DNA of 34,444 nucleotides, taken from a virus. The notes below the pieces were generated by a model, which saw only the letters and a list, made by a program, of their open reading frames with translations, searched no databases and was not told the DNA's origin. Where the stretch lies: IMG/VR virus record IMGVR_UViG_3300027759_000246, positions 1-34,444 of that record. One strand, 5' to 3'. Both the position numbers and the translations under genes were made by a program. This document shows, piece by piece, positions 25,285 to 33,375 of the stretch (position 1 is the stretch's first letter; each line of letters begins with the position of its first letter).

Positions 25285-26064
25285 ATGTCAATTTTAAGAG
25301 TAGATAGTTTACAACTCAATGCCGCAGGCAATGCTGGTGTTTCTATATCAAATACTTGGAATGTATCGATTAGTGCAGGCGGTCTAGAAGGTCTAGTTGT
25401 TCAGACAACTGGTGATGTTGTTGTTAATAACCGACTGATCATCAAAGCATCAGGTCTTAACTATGCTGTCAACACAGCTATCGAAAGCGCATTCAGCACA
25501 GCAAACACAGCACTATCTGTAGCCAGCAACTCTGGTGCAACTATTGCTATTGCGGCTTTTAACCAAGCAAACGTAGCATCTGCATCAAACCCTGTGGCGA
25601 ATGCTGCATATACTCAAGCCAATGCGGCTTATGCTCAGGCTAACCTTGGCGGTAACAAACTCGGTGTTTCAGGTTTCTTCAACTTCAATGATGTTGAGCT
25701 TGGTGAAAACGTAAACATTTGGTCTAAGAACTTCACAGTAAGCATTGTATCAGCCAACAATGGTTCAGGTAACATCACAGCAAACGCTCATACATTTGTT
25801 GTCAATGATGTGGTTCAGTTCACCTCAACAGGCGGTACACCAGCTAACGTTAATACGAATGCTAACTACTACATCGTAACATCTACCTCCAATGTCATTC
25901 AAGTGTCATCGACAAGAGCAGGTTCAACACTAAATCTACAGAACATTGGTTCAGGAACAATCGTAATCTACAAACCAGTCAATGCTTCTGCTGTAGGTCC
26001 AGTTTCACTCGCTAACGGATTTACTATCAATGTGGCCACTGGCTCCACACTAGCTGTATTGTAA
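25285..26064 (+). CDS. Tail fibre/adhesin protein with MSILRVD adaptor and VGP C-terminal strand
   Basis: A 259-residue probable adhesin. The start MSILRVDSLQLNAAG resembles the MST(F/L)KVD adaptor of the following genes. Residues 60-125 are Ala/Asn-rich with the periodic NAAYTQANAAYAQAN motif of phage fibre stalks. Residues about 130-235 are beta-rich with no assignment. The end ASAVGPVSLANGFTINV parallels the end of the preceding gene, so the two are probably modular relatives sharing stalk and tip closure. It lies in a same-strand array with gaps of 9-17 bases. Confidence 0.68.
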   Translation: MSILRVDSLQLNAAGNAGVSISNTWNVSISAGGLEGLVVQTTGDVVVNNRLIIKASGLNYAVNTAIESAFSTANTALSVASNSGATIAIAAFNQANVASASNPVANAAYTQANAAYAQANLGGNKLGVSGFFNFNDVELGENVNIWSKNFTVSIVSANNGSGNITANAHTFVVNDVVQFTSTGGTPANVNTNANYYIVTSTSNVIQVSSTRAGSTLNLQNIGSGTIVIYKPVNASAVGPVSLANGFTINVATGSTLAVL

Positions 26065-26073
26065 GAGGATTAA

Positions 26074-26466
26074 ATGAGTACCTTTAAAGTAGACGTATTA
26101 CAAAGCAGAAGTGGTGGAGCTACCACATTTACTGGTCAATATACAGCAAAAGCATGGGTAAACCTTAATGCTTCATCAGGAACACCTACCGCTCGTTCTA
26201 GTGGAAATGTTACCAGTTTAACCGATAATGGTGTTGGAGATTTTACTACAAATTTCACAAACGCACTTTCAAGCGCAAATTATTCTGTGTCAGGATCTGC
26301 TAGTGTTTTTTCCGTTGGGGCTGGCGGGGCTACTGTTGTGGAAATATATGATGCGGCAGGAGGAGGGACTAACCCTACTACGACTACCCTTCGGATTTAT
26401 GTTCATCGTAGCGGTGTAAGTGCTGTAGACCAAACATATGTTTGTGTTAACATTATAGAAAATTAA
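26074..26466 (+). CDS. Small adhesin: adaptor plus AKAWVN knob domain
   Basis: A 130-residue protein made of a short adaptor (MSTFKVDVLQSRSGG) followed directly by a beta-sandwich-like domain starting AKAWVNLN. Other landmarks are SLTDNGVGDFTTNFTNALSSANYSVSGSA and a closing strand VCVNIIEN. I know this knob as the tip of tail fibres in many environmental phages, where it may bind host surface or stabilise the trimer. Here it is almost the whole protein. The next gene and the end of the 564-residue fibre carry the same domain. AGAGGA precedes the ATG. Confidence 0.7.
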   Translation: MSTFKVDVLQSRSGGATTFTGQYTAKAWVNLNASSGTPTARSSGNVTSLTDNGVGDFTTNFTNALSSANYSVSGSASVFSVGAGGATVVEIYDAAGGGTNPTTTTLRIYVHRSGVSAVDQTYVCVNIIEN

Positions 26467-26475
26467 GGAACCGTT

Positions 26476-26865
26476 ATGTCTACATTCAAAGCAGATTACA
26501 TCATCGCAAGACAGGAAGAAATAGCTGGTAACACCAGCTCTATTCCAGTGAAAACCGTTGTCAATGGTACAGCAAAAGCATGGGTAAACTTTAACGGAAC
26601 TGGTACGATTGCGATTAGATCGAGTTTCAATACTTCAAGTATTACAGATGGTGGTGTTGGTATATACACATCAAACTTCACAAACGCATTGAGTGATGCT
26701 AACTTTTGCCCAAGTGGTTCTGCCGGAGTGCCAGCAGGGTCAATAGGACAATTTCAGACTTACTGGGTAGCACCCACCGCATCGACTTGTAGTGCTTCTA
26801 GTCGCAACAATGCCGGTTCGTTTGCGGATTTTGATTATGTTGCCTTGTTGATTATGTATCGCTAA
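26476..26865 (+). CDS. Small adhesin paralogue with AKAWVN knob domain
   Basis: A 129-residue paralogue of the protein just upstream. It has the adaptor MSTFKADYIIARQEE, a 15-residue spacer with KTVVNGT, and the same knob (AKAWVNFNGTGTIAIRSSFN, SITDGGVGIYTSNFTNALSDANF). The DNA encoding the first knob strand is also nearly the same in both genes, so the pair probably arose by tandem duplication and divergence. The C-terminal halves differ, as expected if the tip contacts variable receptors. The knob tip here has cysteines (FCPSGS and TCSASS) missing from its twin. AAGGA lies seven bases before the ATG. Confidence 0.7.
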   Translation: MSTFKADYIIARQEEIAGNTSSIPVKTVVNGTAKAWVNFNGTGTIAIRSSFNTSSITDGGVGIYTSNFTNALSDANFCPSGSAGVPAGSIGQFQTYWVAPTASTCSASSRNNAGSFADFDYVALLIMYR

Positions 26866-26895
26866 TAAATATAAGAAAGATTCAGGAGTAAGTTA

Positions 26896-28533
26896 ATGTC
26901 AATTACAATTAGTGGTTCATCAGGTATCGTAGGTGCAAACGGAAGTGCAATCGCACCAGCCTTAACTGGTGGTGATTTTGATAGTGGCATTTTCTTTCCA
27001 AATCCAAATACAGTGGCCTTTTCAGCAGGTGGTACTGAAGTGTTTCGGGCGAATACTGGCGGGCTTTTTTCATCAACGACTGGTCTAATAGTTGGTGCCT
27101 CAACCAGTGTTATAGCCGATTATTTTAACGGTACAGGCTCTCAGACAGCATTCACACTTTCTGGAAATCCAGCAACTAAAAACAACACAAGCGTGTATAT
27201 TAGTGGCGTGTATCAGGCTAAGTCAACATACAGCCTAAGCACAACAACATTGACCTTCTCGACAGCACCTCCTTCTGGCACATCTAACATTGAGGTTGTG
27301 TGGAATCTACCGCTTTCTATTGGCACACCTAGCGATGGCACAATAACAGACGCAAAGATCAATTCTTCTAGTAAACTTTACAATCGAGTTAATGATATTA
27401 TTAGCGTTAAAGATTACGGTGCTACGGGTGATGGAAGCACAGATGATTCTGTTGCTATTCAAAACGCTATTAACGCAGCCGCAAATAAATGCTTGCACTT
27501 TCCTGCTGGAATTTATTTTTGTGGAACAGCATCGTTTTCAATTACATCGCCAATTGAAATTAAAGGTGTTGGCGGTCCAGCTTCATGTAAATTAGTCAGA
27601 AGTTCAAATTCTTTTGGCAATTCATTATTTTATGCAACTAATGTTACTGGCGTTAACATCCGTGATATATGGTGTCATTATTCAAATGCTGCAACTGTTG
27701 TAAGCGCAGATCATGCAGCCATTCAAACATACACTTGTAACAATGTTCTTATTGAAAACGTATGGGTTACTGGCCTTTGGTATGTTGGCATTGAAATAAG
27801 CAATTGCACAAAATCTGTAGTCAATAAATGCTCAGTTCGCGGTGTCCATAATCGCGCAATATATTGCTACCAAGCCTGTAAAGACACTATTTTTTCCAAT
27901 AACCATATAGATGGCGCAATTTATGGTGGTTCAACAAAGACAACAAGTTACGGAATAAATGTCAATCCAGCTTTAATAGGTACTATAAATAACATAGTAA
28001 TATCAGATAATACAATTCGTAATACAGTTTCTCAAGGAATTTCTACTGCTGAACAAACTTATGGAATAACTATTGTTGGCAATTCAATATCTGATGTTGG
28101 CACTTCTCATGGTATTCTTGTGCAAAAAGCTAATGGTTTTTCTACTACTCAAGTAATAGTGGTTGGTAACAACGTAAGTGGATGTGGGCAATATGGAATT
28201 TATTTGACCGAAAGTTATTACGTTACTTGCACTGGAAACGTATCACAAGGAAACACATTAGCAGGAATAGCTGGTAATTTTATTCAAAATTCTGTAATAA
28301 GCGGGAATATATTAGATGGTAATGGTGGAGATGGAATTTATTTAGGTAATAATTCTAATCGCAACATAGTTACTAGCAATATGTGTGTTGTGAATGTAGG
28401 TTATGGGTTAAAAATAGATGGAGCTACTAGTTTTTACACTAGATATAATGATAACTATTTTTACACAAACACTGCTGGATCAGTTTCCGATACAGGAACA
28501 GGTTCTAGTGCCGGAACAAATCTAACAGTTTAA
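26896..28533 (+). CDS. Tailspike with pectate-lyase-type right-handed beta-helix
   Basis: A 545-residue tailspike, possibly a polysaccharide-binding or degrading enzyme. Residues 1-70 hold a fibre-type adaptor (TGGDFDSGIFFP and GGTEVFRANTGG). Residues about 75-155 are a beta domain (YFNGTGSQTAFTL to SIGTPSDGTITD) common in phage spikes. From residue about 168, IISVKDYGATGDGSTDD marks the start of the Pectate_lyase_3 fold, with many short N-I-V/I repeats typical of parallel beta-helix coils (VVVGNNVSGCGQYGIYL, NSVISGNILDGNGGDGIYLG). I cannot identify catalytic residues. The beta-helix part is richer in A+T than the baseplate genes, which suggests recent acquisition. AGGAG precedes the ATG. Confidence 0.8.
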   Translation: MSITISGSSGIVGANGSAIAPALTGGDFDSGIFFPNPNTVAFSAGGTEVFRANTGGLFSSTTGLIVGASTSVIADYFNGTGSQTAFTLSGNPATKNNTSVYISGVYQAKSTYSLSTTTLTFSTAPPSGTSNIEVVWNLPLSIGTPSDGTITDAKINSSSKLYNRVNDIISVKDYGATGDGSTDDSVAIQNAINAAANKCLHFPAGIYFCGTASFSITSPIEIKGVGGPASCKLVRSSNSFGNSLFYATNVTGVNIRDIWCHYSNAATVVSADHAAIQTYTCNNVLIENVWVTGLWYVGIEISNCTKSVVNKCSVRGVHNRAIYCYQACKDTIFSNNHIDGAIYGGSTKTTSYGINVNPALIGTINNIVISDNTIRNTVSQGISTAEQTYGITIVGNSISDVGTSHGILVQKANGFSTTQVIVVGNNVSGCGQYGIYLTESYYVTCTGNVSQGNTLAGIAGNFIQNSVISGNILDGNGGDGIYLGNNSNRNIVTSNMCVVNVGYGLKIDGATSFYTRYNDNYFYTNTAGSVSDTGTGSSAGTNLTV

Positions 28534-28545
28534 AAGGAATATGCT

Positions 28546-28890
28546 ATGTTCGCTCTTGTAAAAGATCAAAAGATATTAGCGGTTGAGCATAGTGAACTTG
28601 CTCTTGCCCCTGAGATAGAACTTCATGGCGGAAAAATACTTCCTGTAATTCAATTTGTTCCACCGACTGATCATATTGCAGATGGTTCTGCTTGGTACGA
28701 ATTATCAGGTGATACAGTCTATCAAAAAGCAAACTCAGTTTTTGCATTTTCCAATTATGCAGAAGCAAGAAAATTAGCATATCCCCCAATCACTGATTAT
28801 ATAGACGGCATTGTGAAAAATGATACGGCGCAAATAGCTGCGTATATATCTGCATGTTTAGAAGTGAAAGTTAAATATCCTAAATCTTAA
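28546..28890 (+). CDS. Small tail-associated protein with YPPITDYIDG C-terminus (XkdW-like)
   Basis: A 114-residue protein downstream of the tailspike. The C-terminal 40 residues (YPPITDYIDGIVKND, then a helix ending VKVKYPK) match a motif I know from small genes beside phage tail fibres, sometimes called XkdW-like or assembly-helper proteins. The N-terminal part (FALVKDQKILAVEHSE) is beta-rich and not assigned. A role in folding or attachment of the neighbouring spike is inferred from position only. AAAAGGA precedes the ATG. Confidence 0.62.
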   Translation: MFALVKDQKILAVEHSELALAPEIELHGGKILPVIQFVPPTDHIADGSAWYELSGDTVYQKANSVFAFSNYAEARKLAYPPITDYIDGIVKNDTAQIAAYISACLEVKVKYPKS

Positions 28891-28912
28891 TTTTGCACTG
28901 GAGGCTAAGTAA

Positions 28913-30004
28913 ATGGCACTGACACAAGTAACCAACTCAATGCTAGCCTTTGATGGTGGCCCTCTTGGTATGCGCAACCGCATCATCAATGGGAACATGG
29001 CAATTGATCAGCGCAATGCTGGGGCGCAGATTACAGCGGCTAATTTGACCAGCAGCACATATATGGTTGATCGCTGGCAGTATTTTTCGTCTCAAGCTGC
29101 AAAATTTACCGCGCAGCAAAACGCTGGAGCTGTAACAACGGCGGTAGGTTTTCCAAACTATCTTGGAATGACGGTTGCATCCGCAGTCACTGTTGGCGCA
29201 ACTGATTATTTTTCCATTAGTCAACCAGTCGAAGGGTTTAACTTTGCAGATTTCGCATGGGGAACGGCAAGCGCAAAAACCGTAACTCTTTCATTTGTTG
29301 TTTATAGCTCTTTGACAGGAACTTTTGGCGGCACTTTAAAAAATTCTGCCGGAACAAGGTCTTATCCATTTACATATTCAATCCCGTCTGCAAACACTTG
29401 GACAACAATATCAGTAACAGTTGCAGGGGACACAAGCGGCACATGGGTAGGGGCAACCAATGGGATCGGATGTTATGTTCAATTTGGTCTTGGGGTTGGT
29501 TCAACTTACAGTGGCACGGCGGGTGCTTGGGCGGCAACAAACTATGTATCAGCCACTGGCGCAGTCTCCGTAGTCGGCACTGCAAGCGCAACATTCTACA
29601 TCACAGGCGTTCAGCTTGAAGTTGGCTCTGTTGCTACCCCATTTGAACGCAGACAGTATGGTCATGAAATCACTTTGTGTCAAAGATATTATCAAAAAAG
29701 TTACAATATTGATGTGGCCCCAGGTACGGCAGGTGCTGCTGGAGCCATAGGTAGTATATTAAATTCAGGAGGAGCTGGATATACAACCGCTCATCTTAAA
29801 GTGCCTATGCGAACAACTCCAACAACAGTAACAATATATAATGGATCGTTTACAGGTTCAACCGGAACGTGGACGGACGGTGGAGCCGGAGCTCCCGCGA
29901 CCAGCGCAAATCTTACTGGTGCAAGTAACATTGTATTTTATACAACTGGTGGTGCCGGATCATCAACAGTATTTGGCCATTTCACAGCAGCCGCGGAGCT
30001 TTAA
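28913..30004 (+). CDS. Tail fibre with carbohydrate-binding-like beta domain
   Basis: A 363-residue fibre protein. The N-terminus (LAFDGGPLGMRNRIINGNMAIDQRNAG, then YMVDRWQYF) and the end of its middle domain (FYITGVQLEVGSVATPFERR and LCQRYYQKSY) are highly characteristic of a tail-fibre family with a jelly-roll, carbohydrate-binding-like domain at residues about 20-245. After the RRQYGHEI linker comes a variable tip domain of about 115 residues, which in this family changes between phages and is the likely receptor contact. GGAG lies before the ATG. Its gene is followed after two bases by a 59-codon gene. Confidence 0.78.
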   Translation: MALTQVTNSMLAFDGGPLGMRNRIINGNMAIDQRNAGAQITAANLTSSTYMVDRWQYFSSQAAKFTAQQNAGAVTTAVGFPNYLGMTVASAVTVGATDYFSISQPVEGFNFADFAWGTASAKTVTLSFVVYSSLTGTFGGTLKNSAGTRSYPFTYSIPSANTWTTISVTVAGDTSGTWVGATNGIGCYVQFGLGVGSTYSGTAGAWAATNYVSATGAVSVVGTASATFYITGVQLEVGSVATPFERRQYGHEITLCQRYYQKSYNIDVAPGTAGAAGAIGSILNSGGAGYTTAHLKVPMRTTPTTVTIYNGSFTGSTGTWTDGGAGAPATSANLTGASNIVFYTTGGAGSSTVFGHFTAAAEL

Positions 30005-30006
30005 TT

Positions 30007-30186
30007 ATGTATTCAAATGCAAAATATATTAAAACGATGGGTCAAAATGTAGTCATTGAAGTTCAGTTTAATAACGACATTATTTGCGTTCCTATATATG
30101 ATGAAAATCCTGTTTATCAAGAGATTATGCAACTTGTTGAAGAAGGCAAACTTACAATCGCACCAGCCGATGAGGTATCTAACTAA
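30007..30186 (+). CDS. Small conserved protein of 59 residues next to fibre genes
   Basis: A 59-residue reading frame beginning MYSNAKYIKTMGQ and ending KLTIAPADEVSN. The pattern (start with YxNAKYI, an acidic ENPVYQEIMQLVEEGKLTI helix, then IAPAD) resembles very small proteins often found beside fibre genes in environmental phages. I know no function. Its stop overlaps the next ATG as TAATG, which strongly suggests a real, coupled gene. Confidence 0.65.
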   Translation: MYSNAKYIKTMGQNVVIEVQFNNDIICVPIYDENPVYQEIMQLVEEGKLTIAPADEVSN

Positions 30187-30734
30187 TGTCCACGATCAGA
30201 ACACAATTTGTAGGTCCTCTAACAGGTAACACAACACCGATTGGTGCTGTTTCTCCGACATTGATGGATGCACAGGCATCTACTAGTGGAACAGCTATCA
30301 ACTTTACAAGCGTCATTCCTACTTGGGCAAAACGAGTTACAATAGCGTTTAACGGTGTATCCACAAGTAGCACAAATAATCTTATTGTTCAATTAGGCGT
30401 AGCTGGCACCTATGTAATTACAGGTTATTCCGCACAAACCACTGGTATTGCAAGTTCAGTTGGGGCAACATCTTCTTCAACCGTTGGCTTTCCCATTTAT
30501 CACAATGTCGCAACATACGCTTGGTCTGGCGTTATTACATTGCAAAATGTTTCTAGTAACATTTGGGTAGCATCAGGTATTCTTGGTAACGCGACTACCA
30601 CTCCACTTTCTGCAATGACCTCTGGGGTTATATCATTAGCGGGTGCTTTGGATAGTGTCCGTGTAATTGCTAGCGCAACAGGATCGCCATCAGATACTTT
30701 TGATGCCGGCTCTATCTCTGTAATGTATGAATAA
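30186..30734 (+). CDS. Beta-rich fibre tip or adhesin protein
   Basis: A 182-residue probable adhesin. Its start MSTIRTQFVGPLTGN resembles the adaptor of other array genes. The domain SGTAINFTSVIPTWAKRVTIAFNGVST, then FPIYHNVATYAWSGVI and finally DTFDAGSISVMYE, matches a fibre-tip family I recognise from phages of aquatic bacteria. No enzyme motif is visible. Coupled by TAATG to the small gene upstream. Likely a trimeric surface-contact module, by analogy with the array. Confidence 0.65.
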   Translation: MSTIRTQFVGPLTGNTTPIGAVSPTLMDAQASTSGTAINFTSVIPTWAKRVTIAFNGVSTSSTNNLIVQLGVAGTYVITGYSAQTTGIASSVGATSSSTVGFPIYHNVATYAWSGVITLQNVSSNIWVASGILGNATTTPLSAMTSGVISLAGALDSVRVIASATGSPSDTFDAGSISVMYE

Positions 30735-30748
30735 AAAGGGTATATATT

Positions 30749-31237
30749 ATGAATCTACTAGATAGATTAATGTGGGCTTCTGAGAACCTAGAACCAGTTC
30801 AGACAAAGTATAGGATCGTCTATGAAGATCCATCTTTCCCTGATGAAGTCGCTAAGGTTGTTGTAGCATCTGGTGAATGGTTAGCATGTGCTTTGCATGG
30901 CGGACTACTCCCACCAGTCGAGTCATATCATAACATGACTCTTGAATTGGTCACAGATACAGGTGAGAAGATCGTCTGCAATTACTTAGAAGCACAGCAA
31001 CATCGACTAGATCATAAGATTGTTGGTGAGAGAGTTCTTAATGACCCCTGCAATACAGATGAACCATTGGGACCTATGACTGAAGAAGAAGCGATTGAGT
31101 ATCTTCTGATGAAAGATGTTCCAACCAGAGTATGGTCATCTGATTATAAATACAATAGAACGTTGTTTAAGATTTGCACAATAGAACAACTACCACAGAC
31201 AAGAAATTATCGGAACGCTTGGAAGCTGGCGGCATAA
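30749..31237 (+). CDS. Uncharacterised protein ending in an FRDAW-type motif
   Basis: A 162-residue acidic protein of unknown function. It starts MNLLDRLMWASENL and has a region around residues 40-75 (ASGEWLACALHGGLLPP). It ends QTRNYRNAWKLAA, which is related to the NRKFRDAWTL segment near the start of the 116-residue protein downstream and to FFDAWRL in the 130-residue one. It has no signal peptide or membrane segment. AAAAAGGG precedes the ATG. A chaperone or attachment role beside fibres is possible but not shown. Confidence 0.62.
   Translation: MNLLDRLMWASENLEPVQTKYRIVYEDPSFPDEVAKVVVASGEWLACALHGGLLPPVESYHNMTLELVTDTGEKIVCNYLEAQQHRLDHKIVGERVLNDPCNTDEPLGPMTEEEAIEYLLMKDVPTRVWSSDYKYNRTLFKICTIEQLPQTRNYRNAWKLAA
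31145..31152 (+). promoter_or_regulatory. Possible intragenic late promoter TATAAATA
   Basis: A perfect late box inside the 3' part of the 162-residue gene, 165 bases before the next ATG and about 90 bases before the inverted repeat at 31238-31280. It may be chance. Confidence 0.3.
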
Positions 31238-31280
31238 TGCATATAAGTTGGCTGCCAAAACTTATCATGGTGAATATGCA
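31238..31280 (+). repeat. Nested inverted repeats in a 79-base intergenic gap
   Basis: TGCATAT (31238-31244) pairs with ATATGCA (31274-31280), and inside it ATAAGTT (31243-31249) pairs with AACTTAT (31259-31265). The two arms overlap by two bases. The gap (31238-31316) is the longest non-coding stretch on this strand after 5585 and has no open frame. No T run follows closely, so a classical terminator is unlikely. A leader or processing structure is possible. Confidence 0.45.
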
Positions 31281-31316
31281 AGTTTTTAAAAGCATACAGA
31301 TTAAGGATAAAAGAAC

Positions 31317-31667
31317 ATGACTACCTACATTCAGGTAAACGGGCAAACGGTAGACGCATCAGCGGTTACAGTCCCAGCAAATAGAAAATTCAGAGATGCT
31401 TGGACCTTGTCAGGTGATGTTATCTCTATTGATGTTGATAAAGCAAAAGACATTTGGAAAGACAAGATGAGAGCGGCTAGAGCCGAAAGACTCGTTGCTC
31501 TCGATGCACAGTTCTTCCTTGCTCTCGAAAATAGTGATGATGTAAAGAAGGCTGAGATTACAACTAAGAAACAACTTCTTAGAAACGTAACAGAATTGCC
31601 TGAGCTTCTTAATGCAACGACAGTGGAAGAAATCGAAGCCGTTTGGCCATCATACCTGAACGCATAA
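31317..31667 (+). CDS. FRDAW-family small protein near fibre genes
   Basis: A 116-residue protein with a pattern I have seen in small genes next to phage tail fibres: a beta strand start (TYIQVNGQTVDA), then NRKFRDAWTLSGDVISIDV, then a charged helix (KAKDIWKDKMRAARAERL) and a C-terminal helix (ATTVEEIEAVWPSYLNA). The family may be assembly or capping helpers but the function is not established. AAGGA lies nine bases before the ATG. A related protein lies at 33376. Confidence 0.65.
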   Translation: MTTYIQVNGQTVDASAVTVPANRKFRDAWTLSGDVISIDVDKAKDIWKDKMRAARAERLVALDAQFFLALENSDDVKKAEITTKKQLLRNVTELPELLNATTVEEIEAVWPSYLNA

Positions 31668-31677
31668 GGATCAGTCA

Positions 31678-33372
31678 ATGTCAACCCTAAGCGTTAATAA
31701 GATTACCGATCTTACAGACTTCACATTCCCACCTACGACGACACTTAGTTTGGTCGGTTTTAATGCCAGTGGTACCATTAACACGGCTAATTTAAATATC
31801 ACAAGTACCAGTGGTCGTATCACTGGTGACTTCGGTAATGCGACAAATGCTAACCGTGTTATATTCCAAAATAGCACGGTTAATGGTGGTTCGCGTGTCA
31901 GCGTTATGCCAAATGGCACAGCATCAAGCTCAGGTTTTGAGGCATACAGCGGGCCAAGCACCGATCCTAATAATGCTTCTATTGCCGTAATGGCGGCGCA
32001 AGGAACAACAGATGCTCGTTTTTCGTCAACTATTTCTGGCACAGGCACATATCTGCCTATGACCTTCTACACTGGCGGGTCAGAGCGTGTGCGTATTGAC
32101 ACCAGCGGCAACGTGGGAATTGGCACCCTCTCTCCAACCTATGCCTTAGATGTCTATAGATCAGCGGCCGCTGTTAAACGCATTTATTCTGACACATCGG
32201 CAACTTCAATTATTGCAAACTATTCCACCGATACCGTTGGTGGGATAGCGGCATTTTATAAATACCGGGGTACTAATGCAGCACCAACAACGGTTGTAAA
32301 CGGAGATATTGCAAGTCGGGTTGTATCTTATGGATACGATGGAACATCGCTTGGGCAAGTTGCTGAAATTCGGTCAAACTTAGATGCTACGGTTGGCACT
32401 GGTAGCACTGCTGGACGGTTAACATTTTACACCACATCAAGTGGATCTAACACTGTTACTGAGCGTATGCGCATTGATTCCAGCGGTAATATGGGTATTG
32501 GAATGACTCCATCTCTTCCTCTAGATATTACGGCGACAACGGGAAATATACGTTTAACCTCTTCAACAGGCACAAATTACGCTCAATTACAAACCATCAA
32601 CGGAAGTGGTACGGCTCGTTTTGGCGTAGAGGGTTCTGGTGGAGGTAGTATTACTGCAAATTCTACTGCGTATTCCGCTGTAGTAAACCAAGCAGGCGCA
32701 TATAGTTTGCACTTTGGTACAAATAATACTGTTCGTGCAACCATCGACTCCAGCGGTAATATGGGTATTGGAACAAATTCGTTAGGTGCAGGATACAGAG
32801 TTTCGATTGTTGGTTCTGCCGCATCATCTGTACCGCTTTATCTGCATTCTGATGCAACTAATGGATATGTGTATTCTCCAAATCCTCTAGTTATTGGATC
32901 TACTGGTGCATATACACTTAGTTTAGTAACTAATAATACCACAAAATTCTTAATTGGTTCCGCAGGCCAGCTAGGTATTGGTGGCGCAACATATGGTACA
33001 TCAGGTCAGGTTCTAACCTCTGGTGGTGCAAGTGCCGCTCCTACATGGTCAACCGTTTCTGCCGGATCAAGTGCAAAAGCATGGGCGCGTTGGGATGGTG
33101 CAAGTGGAACCAGAACATCATCTTATAACGTAAGTTCGATCACACGAAGTAGTGCCGGTCAGTATATTGTAAACTTCACCACGGCGATGGCAGATGCTAA
33201 CTATGCTCCAATTATGTCATGTGCGGGCGATTCCACTGTGTATAATGGGTATGGAGTTTTTCCAGGTATGACTTCTGCTCCAACCACTACTAGCTTTGCT
33301 ATGTGGACTAAATCTTATAATGGGACGGCTACTGATCCCGCCAGTGTTCAAATTGCAGTATTTGGGAATTAA
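31678..33372 (+). CDS. Long tail fibre with SGNxGIG repeats and AKAW knob
   Basis: A 564-residue fibre. Adaptor MSTLSVNKITDLTDF starts the chain. Next comes a beta domain (residues about 15-130), then at least four copies of a repeat ending in the SGNVGIG or SGNMGIG motif (VRIDTSGNVGIG, MRIDSSGNMGIG, TIDSSGNMGIG, LIGSAGQLGIG). The repeat is known from many phage and prophage fibres. Such fibres often end in an S74 self-cleaving chaperone. Here none is visible, and the C-terminus is instead the knob AKAWARWDGASGTRTSSYN, also seen in the genes at 26074 and 26476. AAGGAT precedes the ATG. Confidence 0.75.
   Translation: MSTLSVNKITDLTDFTFPPTTTLSLVGFNASGTINTANLNITSTSGRITGDFGNATNANRVIFQNSTVNGGSRVSVMPNGTASSSGFEAYSGPSTDPNNASIAVMAAQGTTDARFSSTISGTGTYLPMTFYTGGSERVRIDTSGNVGIGTLSPTYALDVYRSAAAVKRIYSDTSATSIIANYSTDTVGGIAAFYKYRGTNAAPTTVVNGDIASRVVSYGYDGTSLGQVAEIRSNLDATVGTGSTAGRLTFYTTSSGSNTVTERMRIDSSGNMGIGMTPSLPLDITATTGNIRLTSSTGTNYAQLQTINGSGTARFGVEGSGGGSITANSTAYSAVVNQAGAYSLHFGTNNTVRATIDSSGNMGIGTNSLGAGYRVSIVGSAASSVPLYLHSDATNGYVYSPNPLVIGSTGAYTLSLVTNNTTKFLIGSAGQLGIGGATYGTSGQVLTSGGASAAPTWSTVSAGSSAKAWARWDGASGTRTSSYNVSSITRSSAGQYIVNFTTAMADANYAPIMSCAGDSTVYNGYGVFPGMTSAPTTTSFAMWTKSYNGTATDPASVQIAVFGN
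32479..32503 (+). repeat. 25-base direct repeat (copy 1) inside the 564-residue fibre
   Basis: This 25-base segment, encoding SSGNMGIG, recurs identically at 32749-32773, 270 bases later. It is the DNA core of the fibre repeat and a possible site for repeat-number change by recombination. Confidence 0.8.
32749..32773 (+). repeat. 25-base direct repeat (copy 2) inside the 564-residue fibre
   Basis: Identical to 32479-32503. Recombination between the copies would remove 270 bases, 90 codons in frame, leaving a shorter fibre. Confidence 0.8.
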
Positions 33373-33375
33373 AAC

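Noticed and set aside
31331-32048. Two minus-strand open frames of 117 and 125 codons opposite the 116-residue gene and fibre
   Set aside because: Both mirror plus-strand genes with good ribosome sites. Neither looks like a known protein.
32257-32264. TATAAATA inside the 564-residue fibre gene
   Set aside because: It is deep in coding sequence, more than 1 kb before the next start, so a chance match is more likely than a promoter.
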